Positions 11,298-22,285 of a stretch of DNA of 64,000 bases are shown here, piece by piece. The DNA comes from Balanoglossus misakiensis (lineage: Eukaryota; Hemichordata): positions 20,212,001 through 20,276,000 of the forward strand of contig CM082577.2 in assembly GCA_040954595.2 (NCBI GenBank), given 5' to 3'. Under the pieces are notes generated by a model, which saw only the letters and a list, made by a program, of their open reading frames with translations, did no database searches and was not told the origin of the DNA. Position 1 is the stretch's first letter. Each line of letters starts with the position of its first letter. A program made the translations under genes and the position numbers.

Positions 11298-12096
11298 AGC
11301 AGTTACTAACAGGGCAGCCAAACAGAGTTTGACTGCCAGTGACATTTGGCAGTTCAACAATGGAACGACGAGGGCGGCCATCTTTGGTTGATTTTTGCCA
11401 AATTTAACTTTTTTACATAAATCGGTAGGTCTAATACTGACCCACATCCTGACTAATACGTCTTGGCGGAAATGGTGCATAATCACCCCAAAATAGCACT
11501 TTTCTGAATGAGTTCACAGCTTAACAAATAGGTGTCAACAATGCAAATGGTCGTTTTTCTCAGTTTGCATTTTCGCTGCTCTTGACAAATTCAGAAGAAT
11601 TTAGCTTCGCTCTGCGTTGGCCGAATTTGCTCAAATTTTAACAGGGGATTGTGTCTCCAACAAAACGGTATTTTTGTTAGTCGATAAAGTGTCCCTGGCG
11701 GGAATAAACTCTAATTCAATACAACTCACCGTGAATTTGATCAAATTTTCTAAAAATCTAACTTTCAAACGCTGTTACTCCTCAATGGAAGCAGATAACG
11801 CAAAACAAAATTACCGTTTTTTTGCACGTGTACTCTAGTTTTGAATGACATATTAAGATGCATGATGCATGGTCAACTTTTTTACCTAATTTAAATTTAA
11901 TGACATAATATCAAAAAAGGGTTTTTTAACCCAAAATCGCCACCATTTCCGGGGATCAATAATAATTGCAACTCAAACAAAAGTTCAAAAACTCAGCTTC
12001 CAGAATATGTATGGTTTATGGGGGGTTTTAACGTTGTCTTTGATGAGAAATAGGCCTCTGAAAAAGTCTCGACGGTTTCATGCAATGCCATCTTAA

Positions 12097-12282
12097 AGGT
12101 ATACGGTCACCTATGGAAATTTGGCTACAGTTACCATGGTTTACTTGAGATTTAGCCAATCACGGATTTTCAGTGGGTTGAACACGCAAAAAAAAGAGCG
12201 CCACCATATGTTCTTTAGAACCCTATAATACGCCATTTTAGCCATATACGGGCGTATGTAAATTGGGGGTGACTGTATACCT
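12097..12282. mobile_element. TTAA-flanked MITE, AGGTATAC family, copy 2
   Basis: Same ends as the 5130 copy, with TTAA at 12093-12096 and 12283-12286. The right TTAA also serves as the left flank of the next element (12287-12726). Bases 11490-12092 upstream contain no gene I can support. Confidence 0.75.
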
Positions 12283-12286
12283 TTAA

Positions 12287-12726
12287 ACCCCGGTGCGGGG
12301 TATAAAAGACCCCCCAAATCAGTGGCGAATCTTAATGCCGTTTGACTGACAACAGACAACACCAACGATCTCGGCTCTATGAAAATCGGCCCAAACAGGT
12401 CCAAGCATAAAGAATTACACCACACAACGACAGTAGTTGGCTTTATAAACACACACAACATAAAGTTATCGACGAAAAAGTACACGAGCTTTTGAAACAA
12501 CGATGATTTTGGGAGAAATCTGGTTTCAGTGCTTTTCAGAAGCGTCCCTGGGAAACAATAACCACGCCATTCAAACAGCTGTCAATCGCGTAGAGGTGTA
12601 AAGTGTTCAATTATTTTCTGTGTACATGAGAGCAATTACACAGTCATTATGCACGAGGACCACTCCCAAATAAACAACTATACAAACACACGTTAATCCG
12701 AACCCCAGGACTTTCCGCACCGGGTT
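12287..12726. mobile_element. candidate TTAA element with CCCGGTGCGG ends
   Basis: The left end ACCCCGGTGCGG and right end CCGCACCGGGTT form short inverted repeats. TTAA flanks both sides (12283-12286, 12727-12730). The sequence right of it (TTAATGGGAAATT and on) recurs at 936-1005 without the insert, consistent with an empty site. No transposase is seen. Confidence 0.5.
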
Positions 12727-13757
12727 TTAATGGGAAATTCGATAGCTAGTAGTATTCTGGATTAGCAACTGATAAGACAGGTGGTACTAGCACAGAGATA
12801 GTCTCGGTTACCCAGACGCCTTTGCTCTTCCGATGCTCTCCAGAAAAGGGTCTGGGGAAATGCTATTGAAAGCTTTGTAAAACAAAATGGCCGATGTCAG
12901 GATTTTGATCATCGCCTGATTGGCTGAGCTGTCAGTATGACCCGGGTCACTGAATCTCGACAATGTGTGATTATTTGTCGTATCTTCATATCAAGAGACC
13001 GGTACTTGTTGGTTGATGCGAAAGGCAAAAGGCGTCCTCTGTTAGCATTGTTGGAGAAATTATATGAAATATCTTTGGTAGACGATTGTCGAAAACATTA
13101 CCCTGTGCGCTTGCGTAGATAAACAAATCATAGCTGGCGTCTCGTCTCCGTGATTTACTAAGCATAAACAACCGGACCAAACTGCTGTGCCGAACGTCTC
13201 CGCGCTGGCAATTACAATGGTGAATATTGGGCATCCCACACCATCCCACGCGAACAAAAATACTTGCTTTGGGAAGATTGGTTTTCAAAGAAAACCTAAG
13301 AACTTATTGTTTTTTGCGGAAGTTTGCGTAAAACTCAAAATATTCATTTCAAAATCATACTTTTTGGTTGTACAAAGAAGAAAAATAACGCCACAAGTCT
13401 TCCAAGACGTCCGCCTGACACGTTTCCGGTAGTGGTGATGCGTAAACTTGACCCCTAGATGTAAATAAAAGTCACCACGCATATGTAGTACGCGATGTGC
13501 GCATAGTGTTTTTAATATCATAGAAATTTTACCCCGTAGGTCTTGCAAACCTAACTGTAAAATCGGGGGTAACGCACAGTGGGTTCAAATGACGCTATCG
13601 ACACAGAAACACAAAGACTTAAAAGAAGCTTATCACACTTCAGAAGAAAGGGATTTAATCCGCTTAAATCCGTCCTCGCTCCTTCTCTGTAGTACCTCCA
13701 TGCTTGTGTTAACTGAATCACACAAAACAATTTTCTTTTGTGTAACTGAGCTCTGAA
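12727..13757. other. intergenic stretch downstream of cofilin
   Basis: No gene is supported. It holds a dispersed repeat (12727-12795, also at 936-1005) and the run TCTCGGTTACCCAGACGCCT at about 12805, which recurs near 22710 and, diverged, near 55473. The remaining open frames are short and unrelated to known proteins. Confidence 0.4.
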
Positions 13758-13763
13758 TTTATT
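13758..13763 (-). terminator. candidate cofilin poly(A) signal
   Basis: AATAAA on the - strand, about 270 bases after the cofilin stop codon (14031-14033), in a suitable place to end a short 3' UTR. Confidence 0.5.
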
Positions 13764-14030
13764 AACTGTAGTTTAAAAAATACACAACCCAACTACACTT
13801 CAATACATTTTATCATATAAAGGTAGCATTTTGGACATTAGTAAGTATACTTTGGAAGATTATGAAAATTATGGTTGTCAACATGACTGCCTAGGCAAAC
13901 CTTTCTAAATTCTATTGTAACCATACACTATGTATGTGTCCATGAGCGAAAATGCAAAATACTACCTATGTGGGTTTTTTCCTATAAAATACATGTCCAA
14001 ATGAAATGATATGGTTGCTTGACAGAATGA

Positions 14031-17000
14031 CTAATTTGTTCCTCCTTTGGAGACCTTGAGCTTGATATCTTCGTAGTCTAACTCATCAACCCCTGAAGCT
14101 TGAACTTCACCTTGAATTCCCTGTAGTTTCTTTTTTAGGCCATCTTTACTGGCTGAAAATACCATCTTCTTCTTAACCGCAGCTGTATCTGGGGCCCTGA
14201 GTAAAAAACAAACAAACAAGAAAACATTCAATTAATTCACATTACACTTGCAGTAACTCTCAATTTTGGCTATTTTCTCAGTATCATTGTTTTTTATCAA
14301 CTGTTGTTTCTAGTTCTACCATGAAAATAAATGATAAAGAAAAATACTGAAAAAATAGCCAAAAATCAGCGTTATTATACACCTACATGTACTGACATAA
14401 CCAATGGCACTGGAGTCGTACAATAATTTTCCGTATTTGTACAGTACACGCCAGGGTTCTCCCCAGGAGAAAATCATTGAGTCGGGGCTAACTTGCATAT
14501 AAATTTACATATTATTGCATTAGCTTCTATTCACCACCACTGTGGCCCCCTCAATTGTTATAATGCAGTCTGCCATCCTGTGTAGTGTACAAGTTTTCTG
14601 CAGACCTATGGATGCATGGGCATGACCTCCAACAAAAGTTGCTACATCTTTTGTCAAGTTTAGATAAGGTGTTGCAAAATGCATATGCCTGTTACTAGGG
14701 CTATGATGCTATTTATAGGACGCCTGTTTAAAGATAACTGGTGCACTGAATGAAATGGGCAGCGTACTGCTCTTGACAGCGTGCAGGGCTGCGTTGCTTC
14801 TAGGGTGATTACTACAGAATTAAAAATAGCTGCAACAACCGCCAAACTAGAAACACCATATTTCTTTGATGCCAGCAATGCGTTATCTCTAAAATTGTAA
14901 CAACGTCACAATTTAGTAGACAAAGAGGCGCCCCCCCATCCCAAATGAGCAGTTGAATAAAGCTGTGATTAACGCCATGGAAGGTGTGAAATCACTGTTA
15001 TGTTCACTATTCATCAAGAATTGAAAGGAAGTAGCAAGTTACAGTGAAAACAAAGGCGGACGTATATATAAAGGCAAATATACGGGAGTTGACAATGACA
15101 CGTTAGCGTTGTGGGCAGACATAATAACGCCAGGGGCAAAGCCATAGCATTAGAGCCGTTAGTGATAGCAGTGTTCACGCTAACGCTCGCCACATTCGCA
15201 AAATGGGATAAAAACTCTGATGTGGCGAACATTTTATCAAATTGATTTGTCACGCTGGCGAATCCATATATTCGCGTGTGAAATTCCCGATCATTTTCAG
15301 TGTTTCCGTTAGCTTACACGTGTTGTAAAATCACTGCGCTACAACACTGAAATGGACCGTGGTTCTGTTTCATTCACCCCCCCCCCCCCCTGTATCAAGA
15401 ACATCATAAGACAGTGCAGTGAATTCAGCTCTTCCAGCCAGTGGCCGCACCCGCTTTATTATTTCCTGTGTGTGTCTCTGGGGACCGACAGGATGCAAAT
15501 AATGCATATGCGTCTTTTTCTTATTTGAATATTTATGCTTACAAATTGATACAATTTAGGTCTGTCTCGACTAGAACGCGTCAAGTGTATATGTTGTTAT
15601 GGAAGTTTATTTTTAGAACCGCTAGTGGCTTGCCTTCAAAGGCTGGTCGTACGTAAAGCTACTGTCAATTTTTGGCTGCCCGATCGGGCAAGTAAGGTTG
15701 ACAATTTACTCGCCCGGCATCAATTTTTAGTTGTCTCAGGCAATCGGGCAAAGCTTAATTTCGAGCCCTGCCATGCTATAGTTCTCATATGTTGAAAATA
15801 TCTAAACAGCTTGATCACAAGGTGACACAGCGTTTTATTTAATTTATCATTTAATAAAGCTCCTCTTTGGGCACCTGTTGTGAAAATTAAAAAAAAATGG
15901 CAATCTTTGAAGTGTTTCCTCAAAATTCTACATATAAAAAAAACGCGGAAAAAAGCAGGACACTGAGTGCAAGACCAGGTTGGAGGACTGGACCACTAAG
16001 TTAATTTTGCTACTGGTGTGGGGACCACAGGATTCAACATGGATTTGCTGTAAAATGTAAAGAGACACTTGTTTCTCTGTGGAAGCCAACAAAAAACCCC
16101 ACATCAGAATGGGTTAATGATGATATTGCTGGGGAGCTAATGGCGGCCTGTCAGCCAGGAGAGAAGTCAAACCACCTCCTACTTGTGTAATTTGTTTTCT
16201 CAGAAAACAGTGAAAACTTTGTTTGCACATGTAATATTTAACTTGATTTGTGTGGCTAATGAAATTTGGCTGTGGCTAATAGTTTTGGTAGTAAATTAGC
16301 CATACTATTGGAATGTGGCTACAAAGAAAAAAATAGTGTCAAGGACACTGTGGTCCCATTTGAGGATTATACGGAAACAGTGACACACCAGAATAAAAAT
16401 TACAGGTGACATTGCAAGCAGATCTGCAAGCAGCAATATCGGGCCCAAGCCAACATAGCACATAGCAACATAGCAATAAGCATATCTGCTCTGGATGCCA
16501 AGATATGGAAAAGTAGGTCAAAGGTCACCTGAGGTTATGCAAAATTTGGGCAAGAAATTTTGACCCTATACTGGTCCATGTTCAACAAAAACCAAACCTA
16601 TAGCCCTATTGGTTAGCCTGGAATTAGGTATGCACATAATTAATGAGATATGCAGGTGTCACAGGTGACCCCAAATTTTGGCTTTTCAATTTTAGTCCCA
16701 AGCCTCTAAACGCCAAGTCTGTACCTGCTCTGGATGCCAAGATATGATAAAGTAGGTCAAAGGTCACCTGAGGTCATGCAAAATTTGGGCAAGAAATTTT
16801 GACCCTATTACTGGTCCACGTTCAACAAAAACCAAACCTATAGCCCTATTGGTTAGCCTGGAATTAGGTATGCACATAATTAATGAGATATGCAGGTGTC
16901 ACAGGTGACCCCAAATTTTGGCTTTTAAATTTTAGTCCCAACCCTCCAAACGCCAAGTCTGTACCTGCTCTGGATGCCAAGATATGATAAAGTAGGTCAA

Positions 17001-20000
17001 TGGTCACCTTAAGTCATGCAAAATTTGGGCAAGAAATTTTGACCCTATACTGGTCCATGTTCAACAAAAACCAAACCTATAGCCCTATTGGTTAGCCTGG
17101 AATTAGGTATGCACATAATAAATGAGATATGCAGGTGTCACAGGTGACCCCCAATTTTGGCTTTTCAATTTTAGTCCCAACCCTCCAAACGCCAAGTCTG
17201 TACCTGCTCTGGATGCCGAGATATAGGAAAGTAGGTCAAAGGTCACCTGAGGTCACCCAAAATTTGGGCAAGAAATTTTGACCCTATACTGGGCCATGTC
17301 CCACAAGAACGAAACCTCTAGCCCTCTTAGTTAGCCCAGAATTAGGTATGCACATAATTAATGTGTTAAGCAGGTGTTACAGGTGAGCCCAAAAATTTGC
17401 CTTTTATTTTGGCCCCATTGTGCTCAGTGACCAATAGACAGTCACTGTACAGGACTATTGCACAGACCAGAATTCCACAATAAGACGTGGACATAGCTTA
17501 ACCATAGAGGAATAAGTAAAGGTATACATTTAATAAAAATACTAAAAAATTCATAAAAAATAAAACATCCATGATATCAACTTAACACTTACAGGTCGGT
17601 GTGAGGTTGACATAAGGTACATGCATACCAATTTTTAAAGCAATCTGACCAGTAGTTGTTGACTTACAGAGTTTTGATAAATTTCACATTTTACAAGGTA
17701 ATTTGCATATTTTTGGGCCTGGCAACTTCGTTTGGACAAACTCCCATCTACAGCCCAGCCTGCACCTACACACCAAATATTGAGGTTATACGCGCAGCAG
17801 TTTTCAAGTTTTTGATGTGGACGGACATACAGACATACATCCATACATACCAAATGGGACATAAAAAACAAAATATAATCTTACCAGGCAATAAATATCA
17901 ACTTAGATCTTGCTCCACCACCAGACAATACATAGTCGAAATCATAAATGGTGTATCGACACTCGTTTTCAGGCAAAGTAGCTAAAAATTCACTCCAACT
18001 TGAGTCTTTCGCTGTTGCTTCCTTGATTATTTTTGAATTGTCATCTGCAAGTCTGAAGGTAACATATCTCCATTTTTTACCAATTTTGATTTCGTCATAC
18101 AAAGTTAAACATTCTTCATGAATTGGTACACCTGAAGCCTGTAGGAAAGAAAAATAAGAGATATAAAATGACACGTATGATATACCGTTAAAGTCATTTT
18201 ATAAGTCGCGGCGGTATTTGAGTTCCACCCCTTCTATTAAAGACTTGTTGTGTGGGAGGAGATTTTCAGCAAATGGATACAACAGCACATCAGTATTATA
18301 TAAGTCGCACCCCCTTTTCGGCACACACTCACTCATAAAAGGCGCGTCTTATAAAACGACTTTAACGGTACTTTTAGTCGCATTTGTACAACTGACTATT
18401 TATTACTGTAATTGCTGGAGTTTTTCTTCTTGAGAGTTGTTTTTTTGTACACCTAGATCTCAGAAACCGCTGCAGCTGCGCATCTGAAACTTGGCATGGT
18501 GGTTGGGGCCCATGAGTACTCGTGCACCTGACCTTTGAATTTATAATTTGTCACGTGACCTGGTGGCTATATCCCATGGTTTTCGCTAAGCGCCGGGGCC
18601 ACCGGCCAATTGGCCGGGGACTTGCACTGAACTGGCCGTTTACTTTTCCTCAACCCATTAGGATTATTTTTATACTCTTTCACGCCCATTGTAAGCAGAT
18701 ATTTATCAATCGCTCGAGTGAAAAAGAGTTCAATTCGAATGTTTTCTATTTAAAATCAACAATCTTGTAGAACAAATGGTCATTGCCGATTGAACGTGGC
18801 CAAATAGCTAGCGTTACGTCGCGTCACCATGTCACCTCGATCGAAATACCGATGAACAGAACGCACGATGCGTTGGCCTGATTATATCACATCCGGGACA
18901 TACTAAGTAATTAAAATTATGACGTCAGGGTCATGAGTCACACACTCAAACAGATTCCATTATGGCGTCCTCAAGGCGGACACGCCCGCTTCACTGACCG
19001 AAGTGGAGTTCCTGTTAAAAGGTAAGCTTTGAGTTGAGTTTGGATGTTATGGACCCTTTTGGAAGAGTTTTGACGAGGGTTTCATTAATTTTTTTTACTG
19101 AAATAAGCAACGAACTTCAACATCGGGCATCATTATTTTGGTCGACGATCACTGCACGTCATGCAATTGCAACGTGCAAGACCAAGCGATCGAGAGATAG
19201 ACGTTGATTTTGTGGTATTATTAACCTGAATTTTATTTTGCATGTACATGTAGACTTCTAAAGAAGGATATTGTTTGTATCTACCAATAATTTAATTTAT
19301 ATATTATTTCAGTCGATAAATAGCAGTGCGCATAGTTTACGTCACAGCCTTAAACACTGGGTGACGTCAGCGTATATAATAAGTTTATGTGCACCAGCTG
19401 ATTGTTACAATCAGTGGAGATTGATATTTAGTGTTTTGGTAGAGTAGTGGTGATCTTGATAATTATGTTGGCATTTCAATGATTTGTCTGGATTCTTCAT
19501 CTTCCAATTTATATCAATTCTTTATTTTTCAGTCCATACAACATGAAGTTAAAGAAGTGTCAAGTGCTTTAGGGTTATCAGAGGACTCAGACCCAGATTG
19601 ATTTTGAATTTGATTGAAGACTGTAACATGATACATAACTAGTGCTGTAATAAAACGTTGAAACACTGAAATGAGTTTGTGTGTAGAATGATTGGGGGTG
19701 GGTGGGGGGGGGGGGGGGTCAAAGGTCAACATGTCCCCGGCCGCGGCCCGCATGATTGGCCCCCTACTTTGCCAATGTGGTCCTCTACTTCAAATTTTAG
19801 TGAAACCCCTGCTATATCAGATTGAAATTTTAAAATTAACCTAATTTGCATATAAATGGTGCCATTTACATACTTTTCTCGAACTTTGTAGACCATATGA
19901 CTAAGATCCTGTATGCCAAAAGTCAAGGTCCTATGCCATGTAGATTTTGAGAAGATTTTTCTAACATTTTTCCCATATTTTTTATGGACTTTGGACCGAG

Positions 20001-22285
20001 CTATTGGCATATACTTTCCAGTAATAAGTAGGATCACCTCACTGGAATGTTTAAAAACATGCCCAATATCTCAAAATCTTCTCAGCCAAACAACTTCAAA
20101 TTTGGTGTGCAGCTAGCCAACCTTCCGACAATCATTTCTAGCAAAAAAAAATATGAAAAATCGACTGATTTTTTTTATATTAATTTTTTTATGAAAAAAT
20201 AATATGAAAAATCGACTGATTTTTTTTTATATAAATTTTTCAATGAAATTTATACCTACACTTATACCTCTAAAGTAAAGCTATATCCACATCTTATTGT
20301 GAGATTCTGGAATGTGCAATGGTCTTGGACAGTGACTGTCTATTGGCCAGTGAGCAGCATCGAACCAAAATAAAAAGCCAAATTCACTTGTGACACCTGC
20401 TTAACTAATTAATTATGTGCATACCTAATTCCAGGCTAATCAAATGGACCAGAGGTCTGGTTTTTGTTGCACATGGACCAATATGGAGTCAAAATTTCTC
20501 CCCAAAGATTTTGGATGGCCTCAGGTGACCTTTGACCTACATTCCCATATCTCGGCATCCAGAGCAGGTACAGCCTTGGCGTTTGGAGGGATGGGCCATA
20601 ATGAAATGCCAAATTCGGGGATCACCTGTGACACCTGCTTAAGATGGGTCCCCCGTATCTTTTTGCCCGTTGCTATGGGTCGTTTTGGGACATTACACCC
20701 CGATTTGGACTAAACTGTTTTCAGAGTCTAACAAGGGGCTGGTAACTAGTTGAAAATCTGCACGATTGTGAGCGCGCGCCCCCTGACGCCATTGATATGC
20801 AAATTAGCTAGGTCAAATTTCAAAAGCCTAAGGCTTTTTATTCCCTGACCTCAAAAACGAACTTGATACGTATTCATTAGTTGCTCGAACCAGTGAAGAT
20901 CGTGAAGGATTTTGTTTTCGAATATGATCGTTGTATCCTACGATTTCAGCATACACGTACCACACCTGAAAAAGTCACCGAGTTTGGGTGTTTTTGGACT
21001 CTTCCACCGGTATCGCTTCTTAGCGTGACGATATCCGTTAAAACGATCCTTCACGCTCTGCGTAAGTGTGTTCTCTGTCAACAAGTCAAATTTGACTGGC
21101 ATACGTGGCCTATGGAAAAAGCCTTAGGGATTTTTGTGAACGGTACAAAATCTCTGTGTACAAAACATTGGATTTTTAGCGTTCGATCCAGTTACTGTGG
21201 TTACAGGACGCACACACTGCTTTGCCGTATTAGCGTGGCGGCCTATGGCCGGGCGGTAGCTGCCGTAAACATACTCGGACAGGGGGTGTGCACACAACCG
21301 TGCGTATTTTTAACTAGTTACAAGCCCCTTGTCGGACGTTCATAACGGTTTCGATCAAAATTGAGTGTAGTGTCCTATAAAGGCCCATAGCAACTGGCAA
21401 AAAGATACGGGGGACCCATCTTAACTCATTTATTATGTGCATACCTAAATCAAGGCTAACTTAAACCAATAGAGCCAGAAGTCTGGTTTTTGTTGCACAT
21501 GGACCAATATGGAGTCAAAATTTTTATCCCAAATTTTGGGTGACCTCAGGTGACCTTTGACCAACTTTCCAATATCTTTCCCACTTTGACATCCATAAAG
21601 TACTCAGAATTGATCACATCTTTTAGGAAATACACCTTGGCGGAAACAGGAAGCTAACATTTTTGTTGATTGCGCATGCGCATTACCATTACCACCATAA
21701 AAAAGTGAGGTGTGGCCATGTCAAAATCACACAAATCATCAAATGCACACAAAAATCCAGGAAAGAAGTGGAAGTGAATCATTCTTCCAAAGTTACATGA
21801 CATTTTAGTAATTTTATTAGGTTCACTTAAATGCTTCTGTACGGTTTGAAAACTTTGAGTAGTTTAAATACAGTTCAGTTGGTCAAGTTCTCTCTCTGTC
21901 CTGATACTTTAAATTTGTCGTTTATACTACCTCAAGTTTAGATAGTCAATCCGACAATCTCGCGGAGTGTTGCAACTAAACTACACGTGGTACATCTCCT
22001 TCAAGTTAATGCGCATTCAGCACGACCTACAGATATGCTCTTATGGAGAGGAAAAAAAGTTGCAAGGAGTAGGTGTGTATCGATAGACATTTCCGGCATT
22101 TGGTGAAACCCTTTGCGCCGTCTGAAGCTGTACAGTACACACTAGTGACAGAAAACCCAAATGCACATACAACAGAAATAACAAGAAAACTCAACAAAAT
22201 ACAACGTCGGAGAGCAGTTTCACTCTATCGCTTTTCCTAATTTATCGCACCCTCGCATTTGTTAAAAACAAGACTCACTCACCAT
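14031..22285 (-). CDS. CFL: ADF/cofilin, actin-depolymerising factor
   Basis: Three coding exons: ATG alone at 22283-22285 (donor GTGAGTGAGT), then 17885-18138 (acceptor TTTCCTACAG, donor GTAAGA), then 14031-14196 (acceptor TTTACTCAG). They join in frame to 140 residues, a normal length for invertebrate ADF/cofilin. An intron straight after the ATG is a known family trait. The product severs and depolymerises actin filaments. Seen: MASG with Ser3, the inhibitory LIM-kinase phosphosite; CRYTIYDFDY; LIFIAWAPD; and the basic actin-binding long helix KKKMVFSASKDGLKKKL (about residues 93-109). RYVTF at residues 25-29 fits the PP1-docking RVxF pattern but lies in a core strand, so it may be buried. 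The gene is divergent from the PP1 gene. The introns hold a tandem array (16.5-17.4 kb) and several MITEs. Confidence 0.92.
16488..17440. repeat. tandem array, four units of about 240 bp
   Basis: Units begin with GCTCTGGATGCC at 16488, 16727, 16967 and 17206, so the period is 239-240 bp. Three units carry AGGTCAAAGGTCA, usually followed four bases later by a third AGGTCA-like site. The array lies in cofilin intron 2. An AGCAGC...GGGCCCAAGCC leader at about 16430 also precedes the related copies at about 49000. Diverged inverted relatives lie at 20300-20640 and 21424-21600. Confidence 0.85.
17630..17870 (+). repeat. dispersed repeat with GGACGGACATACAGACATAC tail
   Basis: Shares AAGCAATCTGACCAGTAGTT, ATTTGCATATTTTTGG, CCCATCTACAGCCCAGCCTG and TTTTTGATGTGGACGGACAT with copies at 26408-26640 (inverted), 45640-45880 and 48205-48482. 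It directly follows the tandem array, so both may belong to one composite element. Confidence 0.75.
18185..18368. mobile_element. mariner-like MITE with TA flanks (184 bp)
   Basis: The ends CCGTTAAAGTC and GACTTTAACGG are inverted, followed inward by TTTATAAG/CTTATAAAA, with TA on each side (18183-18184, 18369-18370). A TA duplication is typical of Tc1/mariner and pogo elements. It sits in cofilin intron 1, about 45 bases upstream of exon 2. Confidence 0.7.
18920..18927. promoter_or_regulatory. CRE-type site before a small candidate gene
   Basis: The palindromic CRE core TGACGTCA precedes an AP-1-like TGAGTCAC (18934-18941) that overlaps the candidate start codon at 18933. This could be a promoter for the small + strand model that follows. 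No TATA box stands out. Confidence 0.3.
18933..19572 (+). CDS. candidate two-exon small protein (42 residues)
   Basis: Exon 1 is 18933-19021, ending AAAAG|GTAAGC. Exon 2 is 19533-19572, after the acceptor TTTATTTTTCAG. They join in phase to a 42-residue frame that starts MSHTLKQIPLW and ends KLKKCQVL, stopping at TAG 19570-19572. AATAAA follows at 19649-19654. The model lies antisense inside cofilin intron 1, behind a CRE-like site. I do not recognise the protein; it is basic, with no membrane segment or known motif. In exon 2 another frame reads EVKEVSSALGLSEDSDPD to a stop, so a different splice partner is possible. The model could also be chance. Confidence 0.35.
19649..19654 (+). terminator. 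poly(A) signal of the small candidate gene
   Basis: AATAAA 77 bases after the TAG at 19570-19572. Confidence 0.3.
20130..20250. repeat. T-rich tandem duplication
   Basis: The run ATATGAAAAATCGACTGATT followed by T8-T9 occurs twice, about 60 bases apart, in an A/T-rich stretch of cofilin intron 1. Confidence 0.5.
20296..21600 (-). repeat. inverted relatives of the 240-bp unit, split by a MITE
   Basis: 20296-20642 and 21421-21600 match the 16.5-kb array on the opposite strand (CACCTGCTTAAC...TTATGTGCATACC, GTTGCACATGGACCAATATG, TGACCTTTGACC). The TTAA element at 20643-21420 splits the CTGCTTAACT run exactly. An unsplit version survives at 20397-20406. Confidence 0.75.
20643..21420. mobile_element. 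TTAA-flanked MITE, GATGGGTCCC family (778 bp)
   Basis: The ends GATGGGTCCCCCGTATCTTT and its complement are inverted; the arms extend imperfectly for about 160 bases. TTAA flanks both sides (20639-20642, 21421-21424). The paralogous repeat at 20397-20406 shows the empty site with a single TTAA, which is direct evidence of insertion. The 154-codon frame at 20881-21345 lies inside it and has no recognisable domain. Confidence 0.85.

Larger units (their letters stand above)
6086..11381 (-). mobile_element. degenerate CR1/L2-like non-LTR retrotransposon
   Basis: A two-ORF LINE in antisense orientation. ORF1 runs about 11381 to 10049 (2A motif, coiled coil, nucleic-acid-binding part). ORF2 runs about 10010 to 6086 (APE endonuclease, reverse transcriptase, Cys/His C-terminus). 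Frameshifts, stops, a 441-bp MITE (10281-10721) and unrelated inserts or replacements near 9440-9780 and 8050-8450 break it, so it cannot be autonomous. The order APE-RT and the C-terminal CTFC...EDEYHFLLEC block fit the CR1/L2 group; clade placement is by resemblance only. Confidence 0.85.
10049..11381 (-). pseudogene. LINE ORF1 with 2A-like motif, interrupted by a MITE
   Basis: The likely start is ATG 11381-11379, with a good Kozak context (A at -3, G at +4); the frame is open further upstream but only from non-preferred codons. Residues 1-37 are hydrophobic and end in the ribosome-skipping type motif GNVELNPGP. A long heptad-rich helix follows (KLDKIITETQYMRQKLERLE and on), then RRNNLIFYGI and FERVHRI, as in the RNA-binding part of LINE ORF1 proteins. 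The MITE at 10281-10721 truncates the frame after SAATKL. Beyond the MITE the frame resumes, shifts once near 10230, and continues through SYIRYDKLICIDEQD to a stop at 10049-10051. The product would be an RNA-binding chaperone of the retrotransposon particle. Confidence 0.8.

Noticed and set aside
16488-17440. CRISPR-like regular repeats
   Set aside because: Units are 240 bp with no short repeat plus unique spacers, in a eukaryotic intron.
20881-21345. 154-codon open frame on the + strand
   Set aside because: It lies wholly inside the TTAA MITE at 20643-21420 and shows no domain; part of it is inverted-arm sequence.
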